Assembly (NCBI RefSeq): GCF_030848495.1
Contig: NZ_JAVDDT010000007.1
Coordinates: forward strand, 1 to 64,000
DNA: 64,000 bases
Direction: 5' to 3'
DNA from: Natronospira bacteriovora
GTDB taxonomy: Bacteria > Pseudomonadota > Gammaproteobacteria > Natronospirales > Natronospiraceae
Part shown: positions 18,357 to 26,591 of the stretch, piece by piece
Numbering within the stretch: position 1 is the stretch's first letter
How the letters are laid out: every line of letters starts with the position of its first letter
The notes under the pieces: model-generated
Seen by the model: only the letters and a program-made list of their open reading frames with translations
Databases searched by the model: none
Told to the model about the DNA's origin: nothing
Translations under genes and position numbers: made by a program

Positions 18357-18941
18357 ATGGCCAGCATTGTCATCATCCAGGGACACCCCGACTCGGCCGG
18401 TGGGCATTACTGTCATGCCCTGGCCGTGGCCTATCAGGACGCAGCGGAAGCCGCCGGGCACCAGGTCCGGCACATCGACGTGGCCGGGCTGGATTTCCCC
18501 TGGCTCAAAAACGCCGCCGACTTCGAGTCCGGTGATCCGCCCCCGGCCATTCGCCAGGCCCAGCAGGCCATTGAAGCGGCCGATCACCTGGTCTTTCTCT
18601 ATCCCCTCTGGCTGGGCGATATGCCGGCCATTCTCAAGGCCTTCCTGGAGCAGACCTTCCGCCCGGGTTTTGTCACCGAGCCGGGTCAGGACATGGGCAG
18701 TTTCGGCCCCCGTCGCCTCAAGGGGCGCTCGGCCCGTCTGATCGTCACCATGGGCATGCCGGCCCTGTTCTATCGTCTTATCTACCGCGCCCACAGCGTG
18801 AAAAGCTTCCGCCGAAACATCCTGCGTTTCTGCGGCTTCAAGCCCGTGCGCACCACCCTGATCAGCGCCTCCATGGGCGGTGACAAGGGCCGCGCCCAGT
18901 GGCTGGAGAAAATGAAGCACCTTGGGCGGGCATGTCGCTGA
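18357..18941 (+). CDS. NAD(P)H-dependent flavodoxin-fold oxidoreductase
   Basis: The 194-residue protein has the quinone-reductase/MdaB-type flavodoxin-like fold. The FMN/FAD phosphate loop is QGHPDSAGGHYCHAL, and the segments LVFLYPLWLGDMPAILKAFLEQTF and FRRNILRFCGFKPVRTTLI are typical of the family. It reduces quinones or similar acceptors by two electrons in the cytoplasm. A weak AGG precedes the ATG. It is followed after about 120 bp by an independent GNAT gene. Confidence 0.83.
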   Translation: MASIVIIQGHPDSAGGHYCHALAVAYQDAAEAAGHQVRHIDVAGLDFPWLKNAADFESGDPPPAIRQAQQAIEAADHLVFLYPLWLGDMPAILKAFLEQTFRPGFVTEPGQDMGSFGPRRLKGRSARLIVTMGMPALFYRLIYRAHSVKSFRRNILRFCGFKPVRTTLISASMGGDKGRAQWLEKMKHLGRACR

Positions 18942-19060
18942 GCGATTCACGGATACTCGGCTATCCTTATTACAAATGTTTAAGGGGACTGTTCGCTGCA
19001 ATGACGTTGCGCGATGATCCCGGCTTGATACCGAGTTCTTGGCGTTTCATTGAGGTTGCA

Positions 19061-19642
19061 ATGAATATCCAGCTGCGTAAAGCGAAGATTGAGGATGCCC
19101 CCGCCCTTGCCGAGCTGATGAATCTGGCAGGGGAGGGGATTCCGGCCTACCTGTGGGGGCAGATGGCTGATCCGGATGAAGACATCATGGCCTTCGGTGC
19201 GCGCCGGGTCGCTCGTACCGAAGGTGGTTTCAGCTACACAAACGCCTATGTCGCCACCGCCGGCGATGCCATTGCCGGCATGCTCCTGGCCTATCCGCTG
19301 CCCGATCCCTATGAGACCGGGCTCTTGGATGACATTCCGGCTGTCGTCCGCCCGCTCGTGGAGCTGGAATCACGGGTGCCCGGCGCCTGGTACGTCAACG
19401 CGGTCGCGACAGCCTCCGTCTATCGAGGCAAGGGAATTGGCCACCACCTCATGAAATTCGCGGAGCAGTTGGCCGACGAAGCCAATACAAGATCCGTTAC
19501 CCTGATCGTGGCGGAAGAGAACATCCCGGCGGTGAAGCTGTACCGGAAGCTTGGTTACAATGTTGTTGAGCGCCGGGGCATCGTCGATTACCCGGGCTGC
19601 TCGCACACCGGTGATTGGATTCTGATGCAAAAACAGTTGTAG
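19061..19642 (+). CDS. GNAT family N-acetyltransferase
   Basis: The 193-residue protein starts MNIQLRKAKIEDAPALAELM, the first strand and helix of GNAT enzymes. The acetyl-CoA pyrophosphate loop is VYRGKGIGHHLMKFAEQLA and the C-terminal segment NIPAVKLYRKLGYNVVERRG is characteristic. The substrate is not evident. A longer in-frame extension back to 18899 overlaps the previous gene and is not family-like. Confidence 0.85.
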   Translation: MNIQLRKAKIEDAPALAELMNLAGEGIPAYLWGQMADPDEDIMAFGARRVARTEGGFSYTNAYVATAGDAIAGMLLAYPLPDPYETGLLDDIPAVVRPLVELESRVPGAWYVNAVATASVYRGKGIGHHLMKFAEQLADEANTRSVTLIVAEENIPAVKLYRKLGYNVVERRGIVDYPGCSHTGDWILMQKQL

Positions 19643-19702
19643 CGGACACCGTGACTAACGCGCACACTGTTGCCGGTTGATACGCCTGGCAGGGAGCAAA
19701 AC

Positions 19703-20167
19703 TTGATCATTGAACGCCTGTTCATCAGCCCGGAAAGCGGTACCCCGCAATACGAGTGTGAGCGCATCGTGCTTGAGCGCGGCAAGGGCATCGTGGGTGA
19801 CCGCAACTTCGGTCTCAGCAAATACCCCGGCCAGAACCTCACCCTGGTGGAAGCCGAGGAGATCGAACGCTTCTGCACCAAGCAGGGGCGAGCAACGGAC
19901 CTCTCCATCACCCGCCGAAACCTCGTCACACGAGGCATACGCCTCAACGACCTGGTCAACACCGAATTCACCATCGGCAATGTACGCCTGCGCGGCGTCG
20001 AGCTCTGCGAACCCTGCGCCACCCTCGGCCGCGCCCTGAGCAATGAATCACTCAGCGCCGCCGCAGTGGTGAAGCACTGGGTCGGCCACGGCGGCCTCCG
20101 CGTGGACGTGCTCAGTGACGGCGAGATTGCCCGCGGGGCGGACATCGTCCTGGCCCAGGCGGAATAA
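19703..20167 (+). CDS. MOSC-domain protein
   Basis: The protein of about 154 residues is a single MOSC (Moco sulfurase C-terminal) domain: ERGKGIVGDRNFGLSKYPGQ, an LTLVEAEEIERF segment, NLVTRGIRLNDLVNTEF, and the conserved cysteine in LCEPCATLGRALS. MOSC domains bind molybdenum cofactor or persulfide sulfur. The start is probably TTG 19703, six bases after AGGGAG; another TTG at 19670 gives a longer form without a ribosome-binding site. Confidence 0.8.
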   Translation: MIIERLFISPESGTPQYECERIVLERGKGIVGDRNFGLSKYPGQNLTLVEAEEIERFCTKQGRATDLSITRRNLVTRGIRLNDLVNTEFTIGNVRLRGVELCEPCATLGRALSNESLSAAAVVKHWVGHGGLRVDVLSDGEIARGADIVLAQAE

Positions 20168-20478
20168 GCCGGATAGCAGCCGCTCCAGCCAGCCAGGCAG
20201 GGGTGAAAAAACCGAATATTGGACTATGCTTTTCTGCAAGCCACGGACAGGCGCGCCCGCCCCAGATCGCACCGCCTCCCCGTTCAGCTTCCACAGCCGC
20301 CAAGGTGGCCGTTGCCATGCCCAGCCCCGGAGAAGAGGGCACCTAGCACACATATATAAGAATGATTGAATTCACAAAAAGCGGAAGGCACGCGATTACG
20401 GTGAATATTGGGAGGGATTGGGGTAACTTTCTGATTATGCATGGAAAAGCGCGTTCTTCTTTTTGCCGGAAATCGGGA

Positions 20479-20537
20479 GTTATACCGCCGGCACGATATT
20501 GCGGTTATATCGCTTTCCACCTAATCAGCTGTTAGCC
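20479..20537 (-). other. Left attC-like element of module 1
   Basis: On the minus strand this 59-bp segment begins GGCTAACAGC and ends GCCGGCGGTATAAC. It contains a CGATAT/ATATCG stem. Its length, TAAC start and near-GTTA end resemble a 59-base element pointing left. The equivalent segment of module 2 (43823-43881) matches in both ends and in exact length. Confidence 0.5.
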
Positions 20538-20553
20538 AGACGAAGTTCTATCT

Positions 20554-20931
20554 ATGAGCAGCATCCTGAAGTACCAAAAAAAGCATGAGCATGAGCTCAT
20601 ATCCCTTCTGGGGAAAGAACCTGACTGGAGCTCGTTTCTGGGCGATGATGCAATTGATAAGTTCAAGGATGCATTGCTTGAGAGTGAGACCTTTCTCTGC
20701 GAGAGCGAAGGTAATATTTGCGGATATCTCCGGGCCTTGGTTGATGGTTTTGGCATCTATATCAGCGAGCTGTATGTCTCACCACAGTACAGAGGGGCCG
20801 GCTTTGGTGCGGAGCTTCTGGAAAGAATTAAGCAGGAATATCCGAAACAGGATGTTTACGTGCTGTCTGATGAGGACGCCTATTATGAGAAGCTCGGATA
20901 TGAGCGGGTCGGCTCAGTTTTCAAACTATAA
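20554..20931 (+). CDS. Cassette-borne GNAT N-acetyltransferase
   Basis: The 125-residue compact GNAT protein has the acetyl-CoA loop YRGAGFGAELLERIKQEYP after the strand FGIYISELYVSPQ, and ends with DAYYEKLGYERVGSVFKL. It is short but complete for the group. Base composition is clearly less GC-rich than the neighbours, consistent with recent transfer. It is the only gene between the two 7-mer cores, begins 17 bp after the left core and ends three bases before the right one, a typical cassette layout. The substrate is unknown; cassette GNATs can modify drugs or polyamines, but nothing here shows that. Confidence 0.85.
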   Translation: MSSILKYQKKHEHELISLLGKEPDWSSFLGDDAIDKFKDALLESETFLCESEGNICGYLRALVDGFGIYISELYVSPQYRGAGFGAELLERIKQEYPKQDVYVLSDEDAYYEKLGYERVGSVFKL

Positions 20932-20934
20932 AAT

Positions 20935-21006
20935 GGCTAACAAACGCATGTTGTCGGACTGGTTTTCCGCTGCGCTCCAAACCAGCCGCAAATGCGGGCG
21001 TTAACG
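20935..21006 (+). other. attC recombination site of module 1
   Basis: The inverse core GGCTAAC starts the site and GGGCGTTAACG ends it. In between, CGCAT pairs with ATGCG, then CGG with CCG, then CTGGTTT with AAACCAG, with unpaired bases on one side as in functional folded attC sites. The length is 72 bp. Confidence 0.75.
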
Positions 21007-21019
21007 GAGCACTGAAGAA

Positions 21020-21412
21020 ATGGCGAAGAGAAAGGCGTTAATAGTCGCGGTTTCTGTGGCTCATTTTCTCGCTGCCATCATACTCCTTGCCAGAACGGGT
21101 GCGGTGATGTCGGTGATCCAGTCCCCGGCGCTTAGTCCCGAGAGTGTGCGGATGATCTGGATCCAGACGGCCATCCTGTCCGTGCCGGCGCTTTTGCTTT
21201 TAGTTGGCGTTGTAGGGCTCTGGCTGGCACGGCCGTGGGGATGGATGGCGGCTGCGTTGGCGGATGCAATCCTTGTCGGGCTCGTCATCGGGGACTGGCT
21301 GTTGGGCGGTCAGCGGGTAGATCATGTTCCCGTGCTCGCGATTCTGGTGGTGCTTTTGCTGCCGTTCCTTGTGCCACATGTTCGGGCGCTCCTGACCTCT
21401 ACTCCCGACTGA
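21020..21412 (+). CDS. Small membrane protein, unrecognised
   Basis: The 130-residue protein has four predicted transmembrane helices (about residues 6-28, 48-66, 72-92 and 102-120). GGAG ten bases before the ATG is an acceptable ribosome-binding site. It begins only 14 bp after the core of the module 1 attC, so it may be a second cassette that has lost its own attC, or simply the resident gene at the insertion point. No matching inverse core (CGTTAAC) occurs downstream. The following 250 bp to the tricorn start hold nothing recognised. Confidence 0.6.
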   Translation: MAKRKALIVAVSVAHFLAAIILLARTGAVMSVIQSPALSPESVRMIWIQTAILSVPALLLLVGVVGLWLARPWGWMAAALADAILVGLVIGDWLLGGQRVDHVPVLAILVVLLLPFLVPHVRALLTSTPD

Positions 21413-21665
21413 ATGCCCCGGGCCGATTGCCTGCATCCGCCTGGTTCATTGGCTGGGCTTGCTAGGTTCGGGCGGTGCCATCTGAAATAGGGATGCGCCC
21501 GCCCATATTGAACGTTCCAGCCCAGCCGCGCTCTTATTCTTCTGGTCGCTGCTGGCACCCATCCGGGCATTCGCCCCCTGGATGGACAGCTCGCGCCCCT
21601 TTGCGCACAATCCCTCGCTGGCGCTCGCCGTCAGTCATCCGGATAGATCCTGCATGGAGAGATAC

Positions 21666-24600
21666 ATGGTTGCTCGCGGATTGCTCTTCCTTTTGCTCTT
21701 CTTCTGCTCCACCTCCCTTCTGGCCGGCTCCCTCGGCTACTACCAGTCACCCACCCTGCATGAGGACACCGTGGTCTTCGCCGCGGAAGGCGATCTGTGG
21801 GCGGTGTCGGTGGAGGGCGGCACGGCGCGGCGGCTGACCAGTCATGCCACCGAGGCCAGTGATCCCTACTTCTCGCCGGACGGGGAGTGGATTGCCTTCA
21901 CCGGGCGCTATGAGGGCGCGGCCGAGGTGTATGTCATGCCCGCCAGCGGTGGCGAGCCGCAGCGGCTGACCTGGAAGGGTGGTCATGTACAGGTGCAGGG
22001 CTGGACGCCGGCCGGCGAGGTGCTGTTTGCCTCCAATAACCGGGTGGGGCCGAGCTGGTACTGGCTGCTCAAGCGGGTCAATCCCGAGAGCCGGGTGGTG
22101 AGTGACCTGCCCCTGGCCGATGCCCGGGAAGGGGCCTTCCTGGATGAATCGCGGCTGGTGTTTACCCGCTTTGGCCTGGGCGTGACGATGGACAATGCCC
22201 GCGCCTACCGGGGCGGGGCCATGGCCCAGTTGTGGCAGTTCGATCTGGATGGCGATAATGAAGCCCGCCGTGTGGCCGCCAACCACGGCGCCAATCTGAC
22301 CCACCCCATGAGCCATGAGGGTGGCCTGTATGTGCGCAGTGACGAGAGCGGCCTGTTCAACCTGGGCCGTCTGGACCCGGACAGCGGCGAGTTCAGCGCC
22401 CTGACCGCGCATGAGGATTTCGAGGTGCGTCGCCCGGCCATGGGCGATCAGGGGCGCATCGTCTATCAGCACGGGGCGGACATCCGCCTGCTGGATGTGA
22501 GCAGCGGCGAGGATCGCCAGATCGACATCGTGCTTTCCAGTGACCGCGCCCATGCCCGTGAGCGCTGGCTGGACAGCCCCATGGACTATCTGGATTCGGT
22601 GAACGTCGCCCCGGAAGGTGACCGGGTGGCCCTGACCGCCCGTGGCCGCCTGGCCATCGTCGGCACCGGGGAACTGCGTCGCATCGAGATCGAGTTGCCG
22701 GAAGCGAGCCGCGCCCGCCAGGCGGTGATCGACCCCGACGGGGAGTGGGTGTATGCCTTCGTGGATGCCAGCGATGAAGTGGAACTGTGGCGCTTCCCGG
22801 CCAATGGCCGTGGCGAGGGCGAGCAGCTGACGGATGATGCCAGCACCCAGCGCATGGGACTGAGCATTTCCCCGGACGGACGTTACGTGGCCCACCATGA
22901 CATGGACGGGCGCCTGTTTCTCTTCGACACCCGCCGTGGCCGCAATCGCCAGATCGATGATTCCGACGGGGTCGGTTACCGGCAGGTGGTCTGGTCGCCG
23001 GATGGACAGGCCCTGGCGGTGGTGCGCCCGGACAGTGCCCAGCAACGGGTGCAGGTGCTCTTGTACGACGTGCGCCGGGGTGACATGCACACCCTGAGCA
23101 GTGATCGCTACGAAAGCCATTCGCCGGTCTTCAGCCCCGATGGGCGCTGGCTGTATTTCCTTTCCAACCGCCATTTCCAGGCCACGCCGGGTTCGCCCTG
23201 GGGCGACCGCAACATGGGTCCCATGTTCGATCGCCGCACCCAGATCTTTGCCCTGGCCCTGCAGCCCGGCAATGTCTTCCCCCTGCAGCCGCGGCATGAG
23301 CTGATTGATGAGCGCCCGGATCATGGCAAGACGGATGACATTGCCGGTATTCAGTGGGATGGCCTGGCCGATCGCCTGCACGAAGTGCCGGTGGACCCGG
23401 GCAACTACGACAGCCTGGTGGTGGGCAAGGATCGCCTCTTCCTGATCGACCGGCCCACCGGCGGCAGCCCGCGGGTGCAGACCCTCGACTTCGGCAAGGA
23501 TCGCCCGCGCCTGGAGACCTTTGGCGAGGGCCTGGATCTGCTGCAGGCCTCGGCCGAGCGTGACCGCCTGCTGCTGCGGCGCAATGGTGAGCTGTTCATC
23601 GTGCAGGCCGGTGGCCAGATGCGGGGCGATCTGGAGGAAGCCCGGGTGCGCATCGGCAACTGGCGTCTGCCCATCCGCCCGGCCGTGGAGTGGCAGCAGA
23701 TGTTCGCCGATGCCTGGCGCATGCAGCGTGACTTCCTCTTCGACCCGGCCATGCGCGGGGTGGACTGGGAAGGGGTGCGTGAAAAGTACGCGCCCTTCGT
23801 GGAGCGCATTGCCGATCGCCGTGAACTGGATGACCTGCTGAGCCAGATGGTGGCCGAACTGGGCGTGCTGCATTCCCAGGTGCGCGGCGGTGAGTACCGG
23901 GATGATCCGGAGACCGCCCGCCCGGCCTTCCTGGGTGCGGACTTCGAACCGGTCGACGCCGGGGCCCGCGTCACGCGCATCTATCGCAGTGATCCGGAGC
24001 TGCCCAGTCAGCGCTCCCCCCTGGCCCGGCCCGGCGTGGATCTGAGCGAGGGGGATGTGATCACCCACGTGAACGGCCGGGCCGTGAACGAGGTGAATCA
24101 CATCCACCAGCTGCTGGCCTGGCAGGCCGGCGAGCAGACCCGCCTGGATTACCGCCGTGGCCGTGACAGCGGTGCGGTGATCGTGCATCCCATCAATGGC
24201 TGGGAGAACGATGCCCTGCGTTATCGCGACTGGGTCAGTGGCCGCCGTGAAGTGGTGGAGCGGGCCTCCGACGGGCGCATCGGCTATCTGCATCTGCGTG
24301 CCATGGGCCCCAATGACATCGCCGACTTCGCCCGCGAGTTCTACGCCAATGTGGATCGGGAGGGCCTGATCATCGATGTGCGCCGCAATCGCGGTGGCAA
24401 CATCGATTCCTGGATCATCGAGAAGCTGCTGCGCCGGGCCTGGTCCTTCTGGCAGCCGCCGGGCCAGCCCGAGTTCTGGAACATGCAGAACACCTTCCGT
24501 GGCCATCTGGCGGTGTTGATCGATCCGCTTACCTATTCCGACGGCGAGACCTTCTCCGCCGGGGTGAAGTCCCTGGGCCTGGGTCCGCTGATCGGCCAGC

Positions 24601-24905
24601 AGACCGCCGGCGCCGGGGTCTGGCTGAGTGACCAGAACCGCCTGGTGGATCGGGGCCTGATGCGGGCCGCTTCCCTGCCGGTGTTCGATGCCGAGGGCAA
24701 CTGGATCGTGGAAGGGCGTGGTGTGGCCCCGGACATCCACGTGGAGAACCTGCCCCACGCCACCTTCCGCGGTGAAGACGCCCAGCTCCAGCGCGCGGTG
24801 CGTGAGTTGCTCGACACCCTGGAAGAGCAGCCCATCACCCGCCCGGAAGCACAGCCCATCCCGCCCCTGGGCACACCGGGCCGGGACGTCAGCCCGCTGG
24901 ACTGA
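21666..24905 (+). CDS. Tricorn-type S41 protease
   Basis: The 1079-residue protein has a signal peptide (hydrophobic residues 5-20), TolB-like beta-propeller repeats over roughly residues 25-650 (SPDGEWIAF, SPDGRYVAHHD, SPDGRWLYF), a helical segment, a PDZ domain (ARPGVDLSEGDVITHVNGR), and the C-terminal S41 core. The putative catalytic His is in ELGVLHSQVRGGEY and the Ser in LTYSDGETFSAG; GGNIDSW is the substrate-loop region. Archaeal tricorn degrades oligopeptides released by the proteasome. The bacterial homologue here seems exported, so it probably processes peptides in the periplasm. GGAGAG four bases before ATG 21666 sets the start. Confidence 0.93.
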   Translation: MVARGLLFLLLFFCSTSLLAGSLGYYQSPTLHEDTVVFAAEGDLWAVSVEGGTARRLTSHATEASDPYFSPDGEWIAFTGRYEGAAEVYVMPASGGEPQRLTWKGGHVQVQGWTPAGEVLFASNNRVGPSWYWLLKRVNPESRVVSDLPLADAREGAFLDESRLVFTRFGLGVTMDNARAYRGGAMAQLWQFDLDGDNEARRVAANHGANLTHPMSHEGGLYVRSDESGLFNLGRLDPDSGEFSALTAHEDFEVRRPAMGDQGRIVYQHGADIRLLDVSSGEDRQIDIVLSSDRAHARERWLDSPMDYLDSVNVAPEGDRVALTARGRLAIVGTGELRRIEIELPEASRARQAVIDPDGEWVYAFVDASDEVELWRFPANGRGEGEQLTDDASTQRMGLSISPDGRYVAHHDMDGRLFLFDTRRGRNRQIDDSDGVGYRQVVWSPDGQALAVVRPDSAQQRVQVLLYDVRRGDMHTLSSDRYESHSPVFSPDGRWLYFLSNRHFQATPGSPWGDRNMGPMFDRRTQIFALALQPGNVFPLQPRHELIDERPDHGKTDDIAGIQWDGLADRLHEVPVDPGNYDSLVVGKDRLFLIDRPTGGSPRVQTLDFGKDRPRLETFGEGLDLLQASAERDRLLLRRNGELFIVQAGGQMRGDLEEARVRIGNWRLPIRPAVEWQQMFADAWRMQRDFLFDPAMRGVDWEGVREKYAPFVERIADRRELDDLLSQMVAELGVLHSQVRGGEYRDDPETARPAFLGADFEPVDAGARVTRIYRSDPELPSQRSPLARPGVDLSEGDVITHVNGRAVNEVNHIHQLLAWQAGEQTRLDYRRGRDSGAVIVHPINGWENDALRYRDWVSGRREVVERASDGRIGYLHLRAMGPNDIADFAREFYANVDREGLIIDVRRNRGGNIDSWIIEKLLRRAWSFWQPPGQPEFWNMQNTFRGHLAVLIDPLTYSDGETFSAGVKSLGLGPLIGQQTAGAGVWLSDQNRLVDRGLMRAASLPVFDAEGNWIVEGRGVAPDIHVENLPHATFRGEDAQLQRAVRELLDTLEEQPITRPEAQPIPPLGTPGRDVSPLD

Positions 24906-24926
24906 AGCGGGAAAGCAAACCGGAGG

Positions 24927-24964
24927 AACGCATTCGGCCGCTCAATCGAGCGGCCGAATGCGTT
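24927..24964. terminator. Terminator after the tricorn gene
   Basis: A perfect 17-bp stem (24927-24943 with 24948-24964) with a 4-nt loop starts 22 bp after the stop. No U tract follows on the plus strand, so termination strength is uncertain. Confidence 0.7.
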
Positions 24965-25006
24965 CAGGGGGTGAGTGACGGAGATCTTCTGCCATCCCCC
25001 TGTGGT

Positions 25007-25282
25007 TCAGGTTGCTTCTGCACGAGCGCGCTGGAGCATCCAGCGCATGCTACTGAGCCACAGGAACAGGGCAAGGACCGCCACCAGATCCCAATGCGGT
25101 GGCGTGCCGGCGGACAGTGTGGAAAGCCCGAGCAAGGGTTCGATCACATCCCTGAACAGCTTGATCAAGAGAAAGAACTCAAGCGTATACAGATAGGGCG
25201 TCTGGAATGTCGGCATGGATATTCTGGCCATGCGGATGCTCAGGAAGGCACCCATCAGTATCGTTATGAAGATCAGATTCAT
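25007..25282 (-). CDS. Small membrane protein, unrecognised
   Basis: The 91-residue hydrophobic protein has three likely helices (residues about 2-20, 32-48 and 66-82). A weak GGGAAG lies before the ATG. I do not recognise a family. It lies between the convergent tricorn gene and the patatin gene. The 155 bp between it and the patatin stop contain nothing recognisable. Confidence 0.5.
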   Translation of the reverse strand: MNLIFITILMGAFLSIRMARISMPTFQTPYLYTLEFFLLIKLFRDVIEPLLGLSTLSAGTPPHWDLVAVLALFLWLSSMRWMLQRARAEAT

Positions 25283-25437
25283 GTCACTTCCCGGTGATTG
25301 TTACAAGGGACTCAATCCCATCGTCATCAAAGAAGAATTCGTATTGCCCCACAGGGAATTGAGGTAAGCCTTAACGCTGCGGGGAATGATAGAGAATGGG
25401 TGAGAGCACTTGAAGGGCGTATTGCTGTTATGGCCTG

Positions 25438-26496
25438 TCAGATTTGCCTTACAGAGTCGGTAATTTGATTCGATTCGCTCAGTTCCACAAAGGCCTCGCC
25501 CATGCGTTCGGAGGCTTCCACCACCTTCTCCCAGTAGGCGATGCGTTCGGCGTCGCTGAAGCGGTAGAAGTCCTTGCGGTCGGGAATCTTGCCGTGGGGC
25601 AGGCTGGCCACCAGTTCATTGGAGGGGGCGATGATGAGTGTGTTGTCGAGACCGTCGAGCTGGTTGCGGCGTTGGGGTTTGCGCTTGTCGAACCAGCCGG
25701 GGACGGCGAAGGGATAGAAGTGGGGGAAGAGGCGAATGCCGTCGGCCATGTCCTCGGGCAGGGCCGGGTGGTAATCCGTCAAACCGCCGTCGAGGTAGGT
25801 GCCCTGACTCCCGCCGGGAATGTCGTGGACCACTTCCATCACTCCCGGAATGGCGCCACTGGCCAGCAGGGCCGGGCGCAGGTTGTCTGTCATCAGGCGG
25901 AAGCGTTCGGTGGGCAGGTCCTGTGGCGTGGCCAGGGTGTGGGCGGCGGCCTCGCTTTCGAACAGGCTGCGATGCACCCAGCGGCCAAGCCGGGCGCGTT
26001 CACGACGGTTGGCCAGGGCGGCGGCCAGCAGGCGGCCATACAGGCCGGGCCCGGACAGGCGACGCCCGGGGGCCATGCGATTGGCGATGATGCGAAGCGG
26101 CCGCTGCGGGTTGGCCACGGCCTGACCGGGGCCGTCTTCACCCAGGGCCAGGTCCAGCAGCCGTTCACACTCGGCGGAAATGATCGCCGGGGTGGGCCGC
26201 TTCGGGTAGCGCTGCTCGTAGATGTAACTGTGCAGGAAGCGCTGGCGGGCCGCCTCGGGTTCGGCCACCGCCTGCATGGCCATGCGCCAGGCGCCGATGG
26301 AGGAGCCCGTCAGCGTGATGGGCTGCTCGGCCGCCGCCAGCCATTGGCCGAAGAAGTATTGGTCAAAGCCGGACAGGATCAGCCACTTCGGCCCGCCGGA
26401 GGCGGCGGACACCGCCCGCACATGCTGCGGCTTCAGGCCGTGTTCCCTTATGTGGGCCAGGGCCCGCGGCCCGGCTCTCATCTCCAGCACTTGCAT
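25438..26496 (-). CDS. Patatin-like phospholipase
   Basis: The 352-residue protein has a patatin fold. The serine nucleophile is in TLTGSSIGAWRMAM (GxSxG) and the Asp of the dyad in TYLDGGLTDYHPAL (DGG). The oxyanion-hole segment ASGGPKWLIL is less glycine-rich than in plant patatins, as usual for this bacterial subgroup. It probably hydrolyses lipid acyl esters. No signal peptide or autotransporter domain is present, so it is cytoplasmic or translocated by another route. Confidence 0.85.
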   Translation of the reverse strand: MQVLEMRAGPRALAHIREHGLKPQHVRAVSAASGGPKWLILSGFDQYFFGQWLAAAEQPITLTGSSIGAWRMAMQAVAEPEAARQRFLHSYIYEQRYPKRPTPAIISAECERLLDLALGEDGPGQAVANPQRPLRIIANRMAPGRRLSGPGLYGRLLAAALANRRERARLGRWVHRSLFESEAAAHTLATPQDLPTERFRLMTDNLRPALLASGAIPGVMEVVHDIPGGSQGTYLDGGLTDYHPALPEDMADGIRLFPHFYPFAVPGWFDKRKPQRRNQLDGLDNTLIIAPSNELVASLPHGKIPDRKDFYRFSDAERIAYWEKVVEASERMGEAFVELSESNQITDSVRQI

Positions 26497-26591
26497 GCCT
26501 GTACTCCCGTCCCGGCATTCCTGTTCCGTTCAGGCGCCTGATTGTAAACGACCACCCCTTATTAAAAGAGGTCTCGGGTCAGTCGCCGACC

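Larger units (their letters stand above)
20479..21006. mobile_element. Cassette-like module 1 (GNAT gene, inverted attC-like ends)
   Basis: A 528-bp module has visibly lower GC than its surroundings. The single GNAT gene is enclosed by the inverted 7-mers GTTAGCC (20531-20537) and GGCTAAC (20935-20941). To the right is an attC-like hairpin; to the left is a 59-bp attC-like element facing the other way. A match between the core at the cassette start and the inverse core of its own attC is a defining property of integron cassettes. The 310 bp left of it (20168-20478) hold no gene I can support and become AT-rich from about 20345. Confidence 0.65.

Noticed and set aside
21747-24758. 1003-codon open frame on the minus strand
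   Set aside because: It is the antisense of the tricorn gene. Its composition is His/Gly/Gln-rich with no domain, as expected for high-GC codon shadows.
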